A stretch of 6,901 bases of DNA from JANRLJ01 sp034437895 (GCA_034437895.1 DAOTTO010000598.1:1-6901), one strand, 5' to 3'; shown: positions 1 to 5,348, counted from the first letter of the stretch. The notes: generated by a model from the letters alone, not told the origin. Translations and numbers: made by a program.

Positions 1-95
1 ACCCCCCGGCCCCCTCTCCAATACTTGGAGAGGGGGAGAAAAACGCATCTTGAAGTCCCCTCTCCATGCAATGGGGAGGGGATTTAGGGGTGGGG
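1..95. repeat. Dispersed palindromic repeat element with two hairpins
   Basis: Two successive hairpins are visible. The first has arms CCCCCTCTCCAA (10-21) and TTGGAGAGGGGG (25-36), a perfect 12-bp stem around the loop TAC. The second has arms TCCCCTCTCCAT (56-67) and ATGGGGAGGGGA (71-82) around GCA, with one mismatch. The outer ends are also roughly inverted (ACCCCCCGGCCCC at the left, GGGGTGGGGT ending at 95). The same ACCCCCnnCCCCTCTCCAA core recurs at 5223-5253, so this is a genome-dispersed small repeat, comparable to the MITE- or REP-like repeats common in Chloroflexota and Cyanobacteria. The left end may continue outside the window. No coding potential is seen. A hairpin in an RNA copy could protect or terminate a transcript arriving from the left, but that is inference. 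Confidence 0.75.
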
Positions 96-247
96 TAAAT
101 GCGTGAGCGAAAGTTCTAATATCATTAAGTTGTATGGAGATAACGGCGGACTCCTAAAAAAAGTTCCCAAATTTTGGGCTTTTGTAGCAAATTCCTTCCA
201 ACGATGCGAAAGTGGGCGGGCAGACTGTTATCGTCTTTTAGTGAATC
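96..247. other. Intergenic stretch without a recognisable gene
   Basis: Between the repeat element and the putative promoter region there is no open frame with a credible start, no tRNA-like or riboswitch-like pattern that can be recognised by eye, and no further copy of the palindromic repeats. The only structure seen is a small hairpin at 166-178. Together with 1-95 and 248-324 it completes the 324-bp gene-free left end of the window. Confidence 0.6.
156..178 (-). terminator. Possible weak rho-independent terminator for leftward transcripts
   Basis: Read on the minus strand, a short stem CCCAAA/TTTGGG (166-178, odd central base) is followed by AAC and then seven T residues (complement of the A-run 156-162). 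That is terminator-like in order, but the stem is short and half A-T. No leftward gene is visible immediately to the right, so it could only stop antisense transcription. Low confidence. Confidence 0.2.
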
Positions 248-267
248 TGTAGATTTATGTAGATTTT
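248..267. repeat. 10-bp tandem direct repeat in the leader
   Basis: TGTAGATTTA (248-257) is followed immediately by TGTAGATTTT (258-267), 9 of 10 identical. The period of 10 bp is close to one helical turn, which would put two half-sites on the same DNA face. It lies 58-77 bp upstream of the start codon of the first membrane-protein gene. A regulatory role is inference; chance duplication in AT-rich DNA is possible. Confidence 0.45.
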
Positions 268-277
268 ATAGCTGTGC

Positions 278-297
278 TTGTGTTAAAATTCACACAA
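278..297. promoter_or_regulatory. Palindromic operator candidate, CRP/FNR-like
   Basis: The sequence TTGTGTTAAAATTCACACAA has 6-bp perfect outer half-sites (TTGTGT 278-283, ACACAA 292-297) and a partly symmetric centre. Read as TGTGT-N6-TCACA (279-294) it matches the CRP-type consensus TGTGA-N6-TCACA at 9 of 10 positions. It sits 28-47 bp before the ATG at 325 and overlaps the only reasonable -35-like hexamer. That position would suit either an activator or a repressor of the membrane-protein pair. The regulator is unknown and the site assignment is inference. Confidence 0.4.
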
Positions 298-315
298 ATC
301 AATTTTGGATAGAAT
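289..315 (+). promoter_or_regulatory. Possible sigma-70-type promoter for the membrane-protein pair
   Basis: TTCACA (289-294, one change from TTGACA) is followed after 15 bp by TAGAAT (310-315, one change from TATAAT). The spacing is shorter than the preferred 17 bp. Transcription would begin at about 321-324, leaving almost no leader before the ATG at 325. No clear Shine-Dalgarno sequence is seen there, which agrees with a leaderless or near-leaderless mRNA but does not prove it. Confidence 0.3.
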
Positions 316-324
316 CGTAACCTT

Positions 325-1131
325 ATGAACACCTTCGGCCTCCCGTTTATCCTCTCAGTCATCAGCACCCTCACGACAGGTATTTTTACCGTATTCGTCC
401 TCAAACGCTGGTCAGAAAAACACCGTCCGCATCTCCTCGCGTGGGGAATCGGACTGGGTATGTATTTCGTCGGCACCTTGAGCCAAGTGATTCTGACGCT
501 TACATGGAGTCCGTTGTTTTTCGCGCTGTGGTATTGGACGGGCGCGTTAATGGTTGCACCTTGGCTGGGGCAAGGGACGGTCTATTTGTTGTTACGACGC
601 GGGAACATCGCACGGAATATCCAGATGGCGCTGATTCTAGTCGGCGTGATGACGCTGCCGTGGACGTTGTTCTTTACCGAATTTAACCCGGATGCGTGGG
701 AACGTGGCGCGGACATGACGGAAATTTATCGGGATGAGGTCGATTCTAACGGCGTAGTTATCCGTGAGGGAATCATGCCCGGTGAGATTCGCGGGACGGT
801 GCGCTTTTTCTCGCCTGTGATGAATACATGGGGGACAATTGCCCTCGTCGGCGGCGCGGTCTATTCCGCACGGCTCTTCCGCCGCAAGCAGATCATGCGA
901 AATCGGATGGTCGGCAATTGGTACATCGCGCTCGGTGGCTTGCTGCCAGCACTCGGCGGCGTGTTCATCCGGCTCGGCAATCCGTCGTTTAAATATTTGG
1001 GGGAGATGGTCGGCGCGATTTTGATCTTCATCGGTTTTTGGCTGGCGACCAATGCCGCTGATGAGGTGCGTTCCGTCGCTCAGCGTGATAAGCCCACCCA
1101 ACCTGACGCTCCTGCTGCTGTGGGTGATTAA
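325..1131 (+). CDS. Uncharacterised seven-helix membrane protein
   Basis: The function is not recognised. The 268-residue protein is strongly hydrophobic, with about seven predicted membrane helices near residues 6-26, 37-59, 63-90, 98-118, 164-184, 196-217 and 224-244. The longest soluble segment is residues 119-163, an acidic loop rich in Asp and Glu between helices 4 and 5. The C-terminal tail (246-268) is charged, then proline- and alanine-rich. Basic residues follow several helices (KRW 27-29, RR 91-92, RRK 186-188), in line with a positive-inside orientation. There is no cleavable signal peptide beyond the first helix and no catalytic motif that I can name. ATG 325 is the first in-frame start after an in-frame TAG at 310-312; it lacks an evident ribosome binding site. 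The next gene starts 21 bp downstream, so the two are probably cotranscribed. A sensor-like or integral membrane scaffold role is possible but unsupported. Confidence 0.8.
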   Translation: MNTFGLPFILSVISTLTTGIFTVFVLKRWSEKHRPHLLAWGIGLGMYFVGTLSQVILTLTWSPLFFALWYWTGALMVAPWLGQGTVYLLLRRGNIARNIQMALILVGVMTLPWTLFFTEFNPDAWERGADMTEIYRDEVDSNGVVIREGIMPGEIRGTVRFFSPVMNTWGTIALVGGAVYSARLFRRKQIMRNRMVGNWYIALGGLLPALGGVFIRLGNPSFKYLGEMVGAILIFIGFWLATNAADEVRSVAQRDKPTQPDAPAAVGD

Positions 1132-1152
1132 AATGCGATTTTGTCTTTCGCT

Positions 1153-1659
1153 ATGACTAAACTACGCGCTTTTTTCTCGCGGCTGGACTCTGCTGCTATT
1201 CTCGGAATCACACTGTATGCGGCGTTTATGCTGTGGTTCGGGCTGGCGATACTTTTCCAGCCGGATGCTGCTTCGCGCTATCAACTGCTGAAAACGATTC
1301 ATTATTTGGGCAGCCGCGCCGGGTTATTAATCGCTGCGCTTATGCTGGGTTTCGCAATCAACATTGGCTTAGTCAAACATGGCGATGTTACGCCTTGGTT
1401 TCGCAGCGCGACCTATACTATTTTCGCGTTCATGCTGACGGAAGGACTCATCGGCGGGGTGATGTATCTGATGGGCGGGCGACCCGGCGAAGAAGTCCAT
1501 TTCATCTACGGCTACGGTGTGGTGCTGTCGCTGCCCTTTTTTATCTTTGTCGAAACCACTGCCAAAAAACGTCCCGCGATGGGCAGTTACATCTGGGGCT
1601 TTACGCTGCTGGCAGCGATCATCGTCCGCAGCATTACGACGGGGCCTGTGGGCGGCTAA
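1153..1659 (+). CDS. Uncharacterised membrane protein with a GRPGEEVHFIYGYG motif
   Basis: The function is not recognised. From ATG 1153 the protein has 168 residues and about five membrane helices (near 14-35, 54-74, 86-107, 115-135 and 145-162). A short polar turn before helix 4 carries GRPGEEVHFIYGYG (109-122); His and Tyr-Gly at such a position look conserved-family-like. Other intramembrane or boundary polar residues include His50, Arg55, His76 and Glu97. A TTG at 1141 in the same frame would add four residues, but ATG is preferred. Neither start has a convincing Shine-Dalgarno sequence. The gene follows the upstream membrane-protein gene by 21 bp in the same direction, so the two products may act together in the membrane. 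A heme- or metal-binding role could be imagined from the histidines, but nothing in the sequence establishes it. Confidence 0.75.
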   Translation: MTKLRAFFSRLDSAAILGITLYAAFMLWFGLAILFQPDAASRYQLLKTIHYLGSRAGLLIAALMLGFAINIGLVKHGDVTPWFRSATYTIFAFMLTEGLIGGVMYLMGGRPGEEVHFIYGYGVVLSLPFFIFVETTAKKRPAMGSYIWGFTLLAAIIVRSITTGPVGG

Positions 1660-1721
1660 ATGCTTTGTTCCGGTCAATACTTCAAAATTGAACGTCATAA
1701 GCGAGTACGGCAAAGCAATGC

Positions 1722-1810
1722 AAAAATTGGAACCACCAAGTCACCAAGATCACCAAGAAGATTTTTTAAGAAATTCGCTTGGTGTCCTTCGTGTCTTGGC
1801 GGTTAAAAAT
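1722..1810. repeat. Imperfect inverted repeat of CACCAAG/CTTGGTG type
   Basis: The left arm (1732-1757) is built of three CACCAAG-like units. The right arm (1778-1803) is its reverse complement at 21 of 26 positions. The 20-nt loop (1758-1777) is AT-rich with a T-run. The outer flanks are A-rich (AAAAATTGG on the left, TTAAAAAT on the right). The left end AAAAATTGGAACCACCAA (1722-1739) recurs exactly, inverted, at 5323-5340, so this belongs to a dispersed repeat family. It fills the gap between two convergent genes, where a transcript from either side would form the long hairpin. A bidirectional terminator or mRNA-end stabiliser is therefore a reasonable inference, although a classical T-tract after the stem is missing. 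Confidence 0.7.
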
Positions 1811-1825
1811 CCCAAGCCACAATCG

Positions 1826-3358
1826 CTAATTCAAGCCATAAATATCACTGAACTTGGCTTCGAGATAGCCTAAATACGGCGCGACATTCACATCGCCGCC
1901 TGTCGTGCGTTCCAGCAGTTCAGTGGCGCTGAATGCTCGTCCGTGCCGATAGATATTGTCAGTCAGCCAACCGAGCAGCGGCGCATAATCGCCCTGCGCT
2001 AAGGCAGCGTCTAAGCCTGCCACATCGCGCCGCGCCGCATCCAAAAATTGCGCCGACATCACATTCCCAACCGTGTAACCGGGGAACGACCCAAATCCGC
2101 CGCCTGACCAATGAATATCCTGCAAAACGCCGTGTGTATCATCGGGCGGAGTCACGCCGAGATACTCCTGCATCTTCGCGTTCCAGATTTCGGGTAAATC
2201 CGCCACGCGCAAACTGCCGTCCAGCAGACCAAGTTCGATCTCGACGCGCAGCATAATATGGAGGTTATAAGTTACTTCATCGGCTTCGACTCGAATGAGG
2301 CTCGGACGGACACGATTGACAGCACGGTACATCAGATCAGGATCGGCGTTTTGAAGCTGATCGGGGAAGAATTCGCGCAGGCGGTCAAAATGAACACCCC
2401 AGAAGGCGCGGCTGCGCCCGATCTGATTTTCCCACAAGCGCGATTGCGACTCGTGTGCGCCGTAGCTGGTGCCACCGACGGGATATTTACCGAGAAAGTC
2501 AATCGTCAGCGCGGAACGGGTCAGTGCTGGATCAACTCCTTGCTCGTAAAGCGCGTGTCCGGTTTCGTGCAGAATCCCATAAAACGCCATCGGGAAATAG
2601 TTGGCGTTGTAGCGTGTGGTGATGCGGACATCCTGCCGCGTGAACGAAATCTCGAAGGGATGCGGCGCAATATCCAGCCGTCCACAATTCAGGTCATAGC
2701 CAAAGCGCTGGGCGATCTCTAAACCGAAGGCTTTTTGCTGATTAACGGGATATTCATGATCCCACAGACCATGCTCAAACGGCTTATCGCTGTCAACAAT
2801 GCGCTTGAGCAGCGGCAGCAAACCGCCCTTGAGCGCTTCAAATAAAACGCGCAATTTCTTGGCAGTGACGCTTGGCTCATATTCAAACACCAACGCATCA
2901 AAGGGATGATCTTCATAACCGACAGCTTCCGCCTGCCGCTTGGCGAGGTCAAGCTGTTTTTGCAGATACGGCGCGAAACTGGCGAAGTCGTTATTGGTTT
3001 TGGCTTCCGCCCAAACGCCCTCAGACACAGGTTCGAGCGCGGCTTTTTCGCCGACTAAATCCAAAGGAATCCGCTGGATAATGTCGTAAGCGTGGCGCGT
3101 TTGCTGCACGGCGCGGACTTCATACGAATCGGCGGATTGTCCTACGAGTTCATTTTCCGCCGCATCCAATAAACGCCGCGTCTTTTCGCTGATGAAGTGT
3201 TCTTGCGCCACTTTGGACAACGTGGAAAGTTGGCTGCCGCGTGTCTCTGCACCGCCGTGTGGCATCTGAGTCCGCGCATCCCATTTGAGGACGGAGATAG
3301 CGTTGAGGATGTCGTTTAGTTCGGCAATATGGTTAGCAAAATCTTGATAAGCACTCAT
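1826..3358 (-). CDS. M32-family (Taq-type) metallocarboxypeptidase
   Basis: This 510-residue protein has the length and motifs of M32 zinc carboxypeptidases, cytoplasmic enzymes that remove C-terminal residues from peptides. HETGH (264-268) supplies the two His ligands and the general base Glu265. HESQSR (302-307) supplies the third ligand, probably Glu303. Other family signatures in order are HPFDALVFEYEP (151-162), VRITTRY (244-250), IRVEADEVTYNLH (355-367) and GVLQDIHWSGGGFGSFPGY (410-428). Between HExxH and the third ligand lie 35 residues, about nine more than I recall for Pyrococcus furiosus carboxypeptidase (His273 to Glu299), with extra sequence around residues 279-293. There is no signal peptide. 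The ATG at 3358 overlaps the TGA of the upstream dehydrogenase gene (ATGA), with an AAAAGG site 7 nt before it, so translation is probably coupled. Family assignment is firm; the physiological peptide substrate is unknown. Confidence 0.95.
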   Translation of the reverse strand: MSAYQDFANHIAELNDILNAISVLKWDARTQMPHGGAETRGSQLSTLSKVAQEHFISEKTRRLLDAAENELVGQSADSYEVRAVQQTRHAYDIIQRIPLDLVGEKAALEPVSEGVWAEAKTNNDFASFAPYLQKQLDLAKRQAEAVGYEDHPFDALVFEYEPSVTAKKLRVLFEALKGGLLPLLKRIVDSDKPFEHGLWDHEYPVNQQKAFGLEIAQRFGYDLNCGRLDIAPHPFEISFTRQDVRITTRYNANYFPMAFYGILHETGHALYEQGVDPALTRSALTIDFLGKYPVGGTSYGAHESQSRLWENQIGRSRAFWGVHFDRLREFFPDQLQNADPDLMYRAVNRVRPSLIRVEADEVTYNLHIMLRVEIELGLLDGSLRVADLPEIWNAKMQEYLGVTPPDDTHGVLQDIHWSGGGFGSFPGYTVGNVMSAQFLDAARRDVAGLDAALAQGDYAPLLGWLTDNIYRHGRAFSATELLERTTGGDVNVAPYLGYLEAKFSDIYGLN

Positions 3359-4371
3359 GGTTTGACCTTTTGGTTGAGTTCGTCTAAAGCGGCACGTCCC
3401 TGTGGACGGATGCCGTTTTCGATATCGTGAATAAGTTCGACAAGACGGCGCAGCAGCGGTGTTTCGATTCCGGCTTCGTCAGCCAGCGTGATGATGATGC
3501 CGATCTGCGCGTCGATTTCGGTGCGGCGCTTGCGAATGGCGAGGTCGCGCCAGATGCCGCTGTGTGTCTTGGCGGATTGACGGTTAAAATCGACCATCGC
3601 CGCCAACGATTGGCGCGATACGGCTGAATCCACCCCCGGCATAAAGGCCAGCGGATCGAATCCGTTAAACCCTTTCGGCGTAATGCCCCGCGCCGCCGCC
3701 ACTGAAAGCACTTCAGTAGCCAGATCAATATAAAGCTGATGATACTCCGGCGCTACCAGCGCATCAGCAATCGAGTCGTTGGTCAAGGCAGTGGCGAAAA
3801 GCTGTGCGCCATAGGCCAGCTTGCCCCACAAATAACCCCAAATGTTCGTCGTGAGGATGGCGCGGTCATCAAAATCGAGAAAGACGGCATAAAGTGCCTG
3901 CACACGCGGCGTAATCTGCCCATCGAGTTCGCCAATGACGACAGCCGCCCGATTGCCGCGATGGATCACGCCGGGTTCGATGAAGTCCGCACCGAAATTG
4001 ATAAACGCGCCAATCACTCGTTCTTCGCCGATGATTTTCGCCAGAATCAATTCGTTCAGGCCGTTCTGAACCGAGACAACACAGCCCTCCGGCGCGAGAT
4101 GCGGCACCAGCATGTAGGCGGCGGCTTCGGTGTGATGCGCTTTGACGCACAGCAGAATGGTTTCAAATGTCCCCGTCAGCGTTTCCGGCGTAAAGGCTGG
4201 AACGCGGACGTTAAATTCATCGACGGTTCCCGTAATGGATAAGCCGTGTGTGTTGATGGCAGCAACATGATCTTCCGCCGCATCGACCAGTGTCACGTCA
4301 TGCCCCGCCCGTGCCAGCCATGCGCCAATCGTGCCGCCGACTGCCCCCGCGCCCCAGATTAATAAGCGCAT
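3355..4371 (-). CDS. Ketopantoate reductase (ApbA/PanE)-family dehydrogenase
   Basis: The N-terminal Rossmann domain starts at once with the GAGAVGG loop (7-13), followed by CVKAHHTEAA (75-84) and VQNGLN (101-106), where Asn103 matches the family substrate/cofactor Asn. The helical C-terminal domain contains WGKLAYGA (182-189), giving the catalytic Lys184, and RRTEID (282-287), giving Glu285. The family usually has KxxxN; here the Asn position is Gly188. The SMxQD motif is also altered, to SGIWRD (271-276). The protein is 338 residues, a little longer than E. coli PanE (about 300). The fold and NAD(P)H-dependent reduction of a 2-oxo acid, or the reverse oxidation, are well supported; 2-dehydropantoate as substrate is not. 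The gene has a good GGGAG site six bases before ATG 4371, lies 11 bp after the SDR gene, and overlaps the carboxypeptidase gene by 4 bp. There is no pantothenate gene nearby. Confidence 0.9.
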   Translation of the reverse strand: MRLLIWGAGAVGGTIGAWLARAGHDVTLVDAAEDHVAAINTHGLSITGTVDEFNVRVPAFTPETLTGTFETILLCVKAHHTEAAAYMLVPHLAPEGCVVSVQNGLNELILAKIIGEERVIGAFINFGADFIEPGVIHRGNRAAVVIGELDGQITPRVQALYAVFLDFDDRAILTTNIWGYLWGKLAYGAQLFATALTNDSIADALVAPEYHQLYIDLATEVLSVAAARGITPKGFNGFDPLAFMPGVDSAVSRQSLAAMVDFNRQSAKTHSGIWRDLAIRKRRTEIDAQIGIIITLADEAGIETPLLRRLVELIHDIENGIRPQGRAALDELNQKVKP

Positions 4372-4384
4372 GATACTCTCCCTT
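4372..4384 (-). promoter_or_regulatory. Ribosome binding site of the ketopantoate-reductase-like gene
   Basis: On the minus strand AAGGGAG (4384-4378) lies six bases before ATG 4371 and overlaps the TAA stop (4385-4383) of the SDR gene. Terminating ribosomes would be delivered directly to this start. It fixes the start codon of the downstream gene. Confidence 0.7.
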
Positions 4385-5165
4385 AAATCGAGCGCATCGC
4401 GCCGCCATCGACCTGCAAGGTCGCGCCCGTGATATAAGCCGCTGCTGGCGACAATAAAAACGCCCCTGCCGCGCCGAAATCTTCAATCGTTCCCAACCGT
4501 CCCAGCGGAATTTTGCCGATGCTGGCGACGCGAACTTCTTCTACGCTTTTGCCTGTACGCTGCGCGGCGGCGTTATCCAAAGCGGCGACGCGATCTGTAT
4601 CAATCCGCCCCGGAATCAAGTTATTCACGCGAATACCGTCCTTAGCCAGTTCATCCGCCAATGTTTTGACCAACCCGACCACACCGGAGCGCATCACCGT
4701 CGAGAGGCCGAGGCGTTCAATCGGCTCGCGGACGGACGACGACGTAACCGTCAAAATTGCGCCGCCATTTTTCATGTGCGGCAGCGTGGCGCGAATCATA
4801 CGGACGGTACTCATCAGCGTGAGTTCAAAGGCGGCCTGCCACTGCTCGTCGGTGATGTCTTTCATCAAGCCGGGCGGCGGCCCACCTGCATTCACCAGCA
4901 GTGCGTCGATGATGCCCCACTGCGCGATGGTGTTATCCACCCATGTCTGAATGTCGGCGGGTTTGCTCACGTCACACGCCGTAGCGATGACTTCCGCGCC
5001 TGTTTCGTCGTGCAGCTTTTTCGCCGCCGCTTCGACATCAGCTTGCGTCCGACTGCAAATCGAGACTTGTGCGCCTTCTCGTGCTAATGCCCGTGCGATG
5101 CCATAGCCGAGTCCCTTGCTTGCCGCCGCTACGAGCGCGACCTTCCCTTGTAATCCTAAGTCCAT
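4383..5165 (-). CDS. SDR-family oxidoreductase-like protein lacking the canonical catalytic pair
   Basis: The 260-residue protein has the short-chain dehydrogenase Rossmann fold. It shows a glycine loop AAASKGLG (13-20), CDVSKPAD (64-71), VNAGGPP (91-97), SSS (142-144), RVNNLIPGRIDT (179-190) and a C-terminal TGATLQVDGG (246-255). Two hallmarks are changed. The usual TG opening the cofactor loop (TGxxxGxG) is AA, and the catalytic YxxxK is replaced: the expected position reads LSTVMRSGVVG (154-164), placing Ser155 at Tyr and Arg159 at Lys. Such a divergent 3-oxoacyl-ACP-reductase-like SDR group is known from domain databases, and its reaction is, to my knowledge, unclear. The length and the complete fold argue against decay. 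ATG 5165 has a strong GAGAGGA site five bases upstream. The gene leads a tight three-gene run with the ketopantoate-reductase-like and carboxypeptidase genes. Family firm, activity uncertain. Confidence 0.9.
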   Translation of the reverse strand: MDLGLQGKVALVAAASKGLGYGIARALAREGAQVSICSRTQADVEAAAKKLHDETGAEVIATACDVSKPADIQTWVDNTIAQWGIIDALLVNAGGPPPGLMKDITDEQWQAAFELTLMSTVRMIRATLPHMKNGGAILTVTSSSVREPIERLGLSTVMRSGVVGLVKTLADELAKDGIRVNNLIPGRIDTDRVAALDNAAAQRTGKSVEEVRVASIGKIPLGRLGTIEDFGAAGAFLLSPAAAYITGATLQVDGGAMRSI

Positions 5166-5177
5166 GTTGATCCTCTC
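5166..5177 (-). promoter_or_regulatory. Strong ribosome binding site of the SDR gene
   Basis: On the minus strand GAGAGGA (5177-5171) stands five bases before ATG 5165. It is among the best Shine-Dalgarno matches in the window and settles the start. No convincing -10/-35 pair was found in the 183-bp gap upstream, so whether this gene has its own promoter is open. Confidence 0.7.
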
Positions 5178-5216
5178 AAAATCTTGATATTTGGGTCTGT
5201 TTGAATACTACACATT

Positions 5217-5256
5217 CACCTCACCCCCAACCCCTCTCCAAATTGGAGAGGGGAGC
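5217..5256. repeat. Second copy of the CCCCTCTCC palindromic repeat (single hairpin)
   Basis: CCCCTCTCCAA (5231-5241) and TTGGAGAGGGG (5243-5253) form a perfect inverted repeat with one central base, so as RNA it would be a 9-bp stem with a 5-nt loop. The flank CCTCACCCCCAA to its left matches the style of the element at 1-95. Here only one hairpin is present and the second half is missing or diverged. It lies in the operon gap between the DapA-like gene and the SDR gene, where a transcript hairpin could attenuate or process the mRNA. Confidence 0.7.
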
Positions 5257-5295
5257 AAGACTGCGCCTTAACGGATGTTCGCGGGGCAAGCTCAT

Positions 5296-5310
5296 TTTCA
5301 AATGTTGAAA
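5296..5310. repeat. Short dyad TTTCAA-ATG-TTGAAA
   Basis: A perfect 6-bp inverted repeat around three bases (5296-5310), extendable with one bulge to CATTT...AAATG. It lies in the gap between the DapA-like and SDR genes. It could be an operator or a chance AT-rich dyad; nothing else supports a function. Confidence 0.3.
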
Positions 5311-5322
5311 TGTACGTTTACT

Positions 5323-5340
5323 TTGGTGGTTCCAATTTTT
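5323..5340. repeat. Fragment of the CACCAAG repeat family, inverted relative to 1722
   Basis: The reverse complement of 5323-5340 is AAAAATTGGAACCACCAA, identical over 18 bases to the left end of the repeat at 1722-1739. The remaining arms of the repeat are not present here. It ends 8 bp beyond the stop codon of the DapA-like gene. It is therefore either a truncated copy or the terminal piece that is shared by several repeat subtypes. Confidence 0.65.
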
Positions 5341-5348
5341 CTCTTAAC

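Noticed and set aside
1..95. Repeated hairpins as a CRISPR array
   Set aside because: Only two similar units with different spacing, no regular spacers of 30-40 bp, no cas gene.
637..1101. Leftward open frame of 154 codons opposite the first membrane-protein gene
   Set aside because: The plus-strand frame gives coherent membrane helices; the antisense product is low-complexity His/Arg/Pro-rich without a motif.
1517..1873. Rightward frame running across the convergent gap
   Set aside because: It starts inside the second membrane-protein gene in another frame and runs through the hairpin repeat into the carboxypeptidase 3' end; no protein features.
2258..2722. Rightward open frame of 154 codons inside the carboxypeptidase gene
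   Set aside because: It lies antisense to conserved M32 motifs, has no family features, and is explained by GC-biased codon use on the opposite strand.
3739..4242. Rightward open frame of 167 codons antisense to the dehydrogenase gene
   Set aside because: It is complementary to clearly conserved ketopantoate-reductase-family sequence and shows no protein-like pattern of its own.
3355..4371. Annotation as panE, pantothenate biosynthesis
   Set aside because: The KxxxN Asn is Gly, the SMxQD segment is altered, and the context is not pantothenate-related.
4383..5165. Annotation as fabG
   Set aside because: The YxxxK catalytic pair and the TG cofactor motif are missing, and no fatty-acid genes are nearby.
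1722..5340. A transposon bounded by the inverted 18-bp ends
   Set aside because: No transposase or integrase lies inside, no target-site duplication is visible, and one end is part of a larger hairpin repeat. Kept only as a synteny question.
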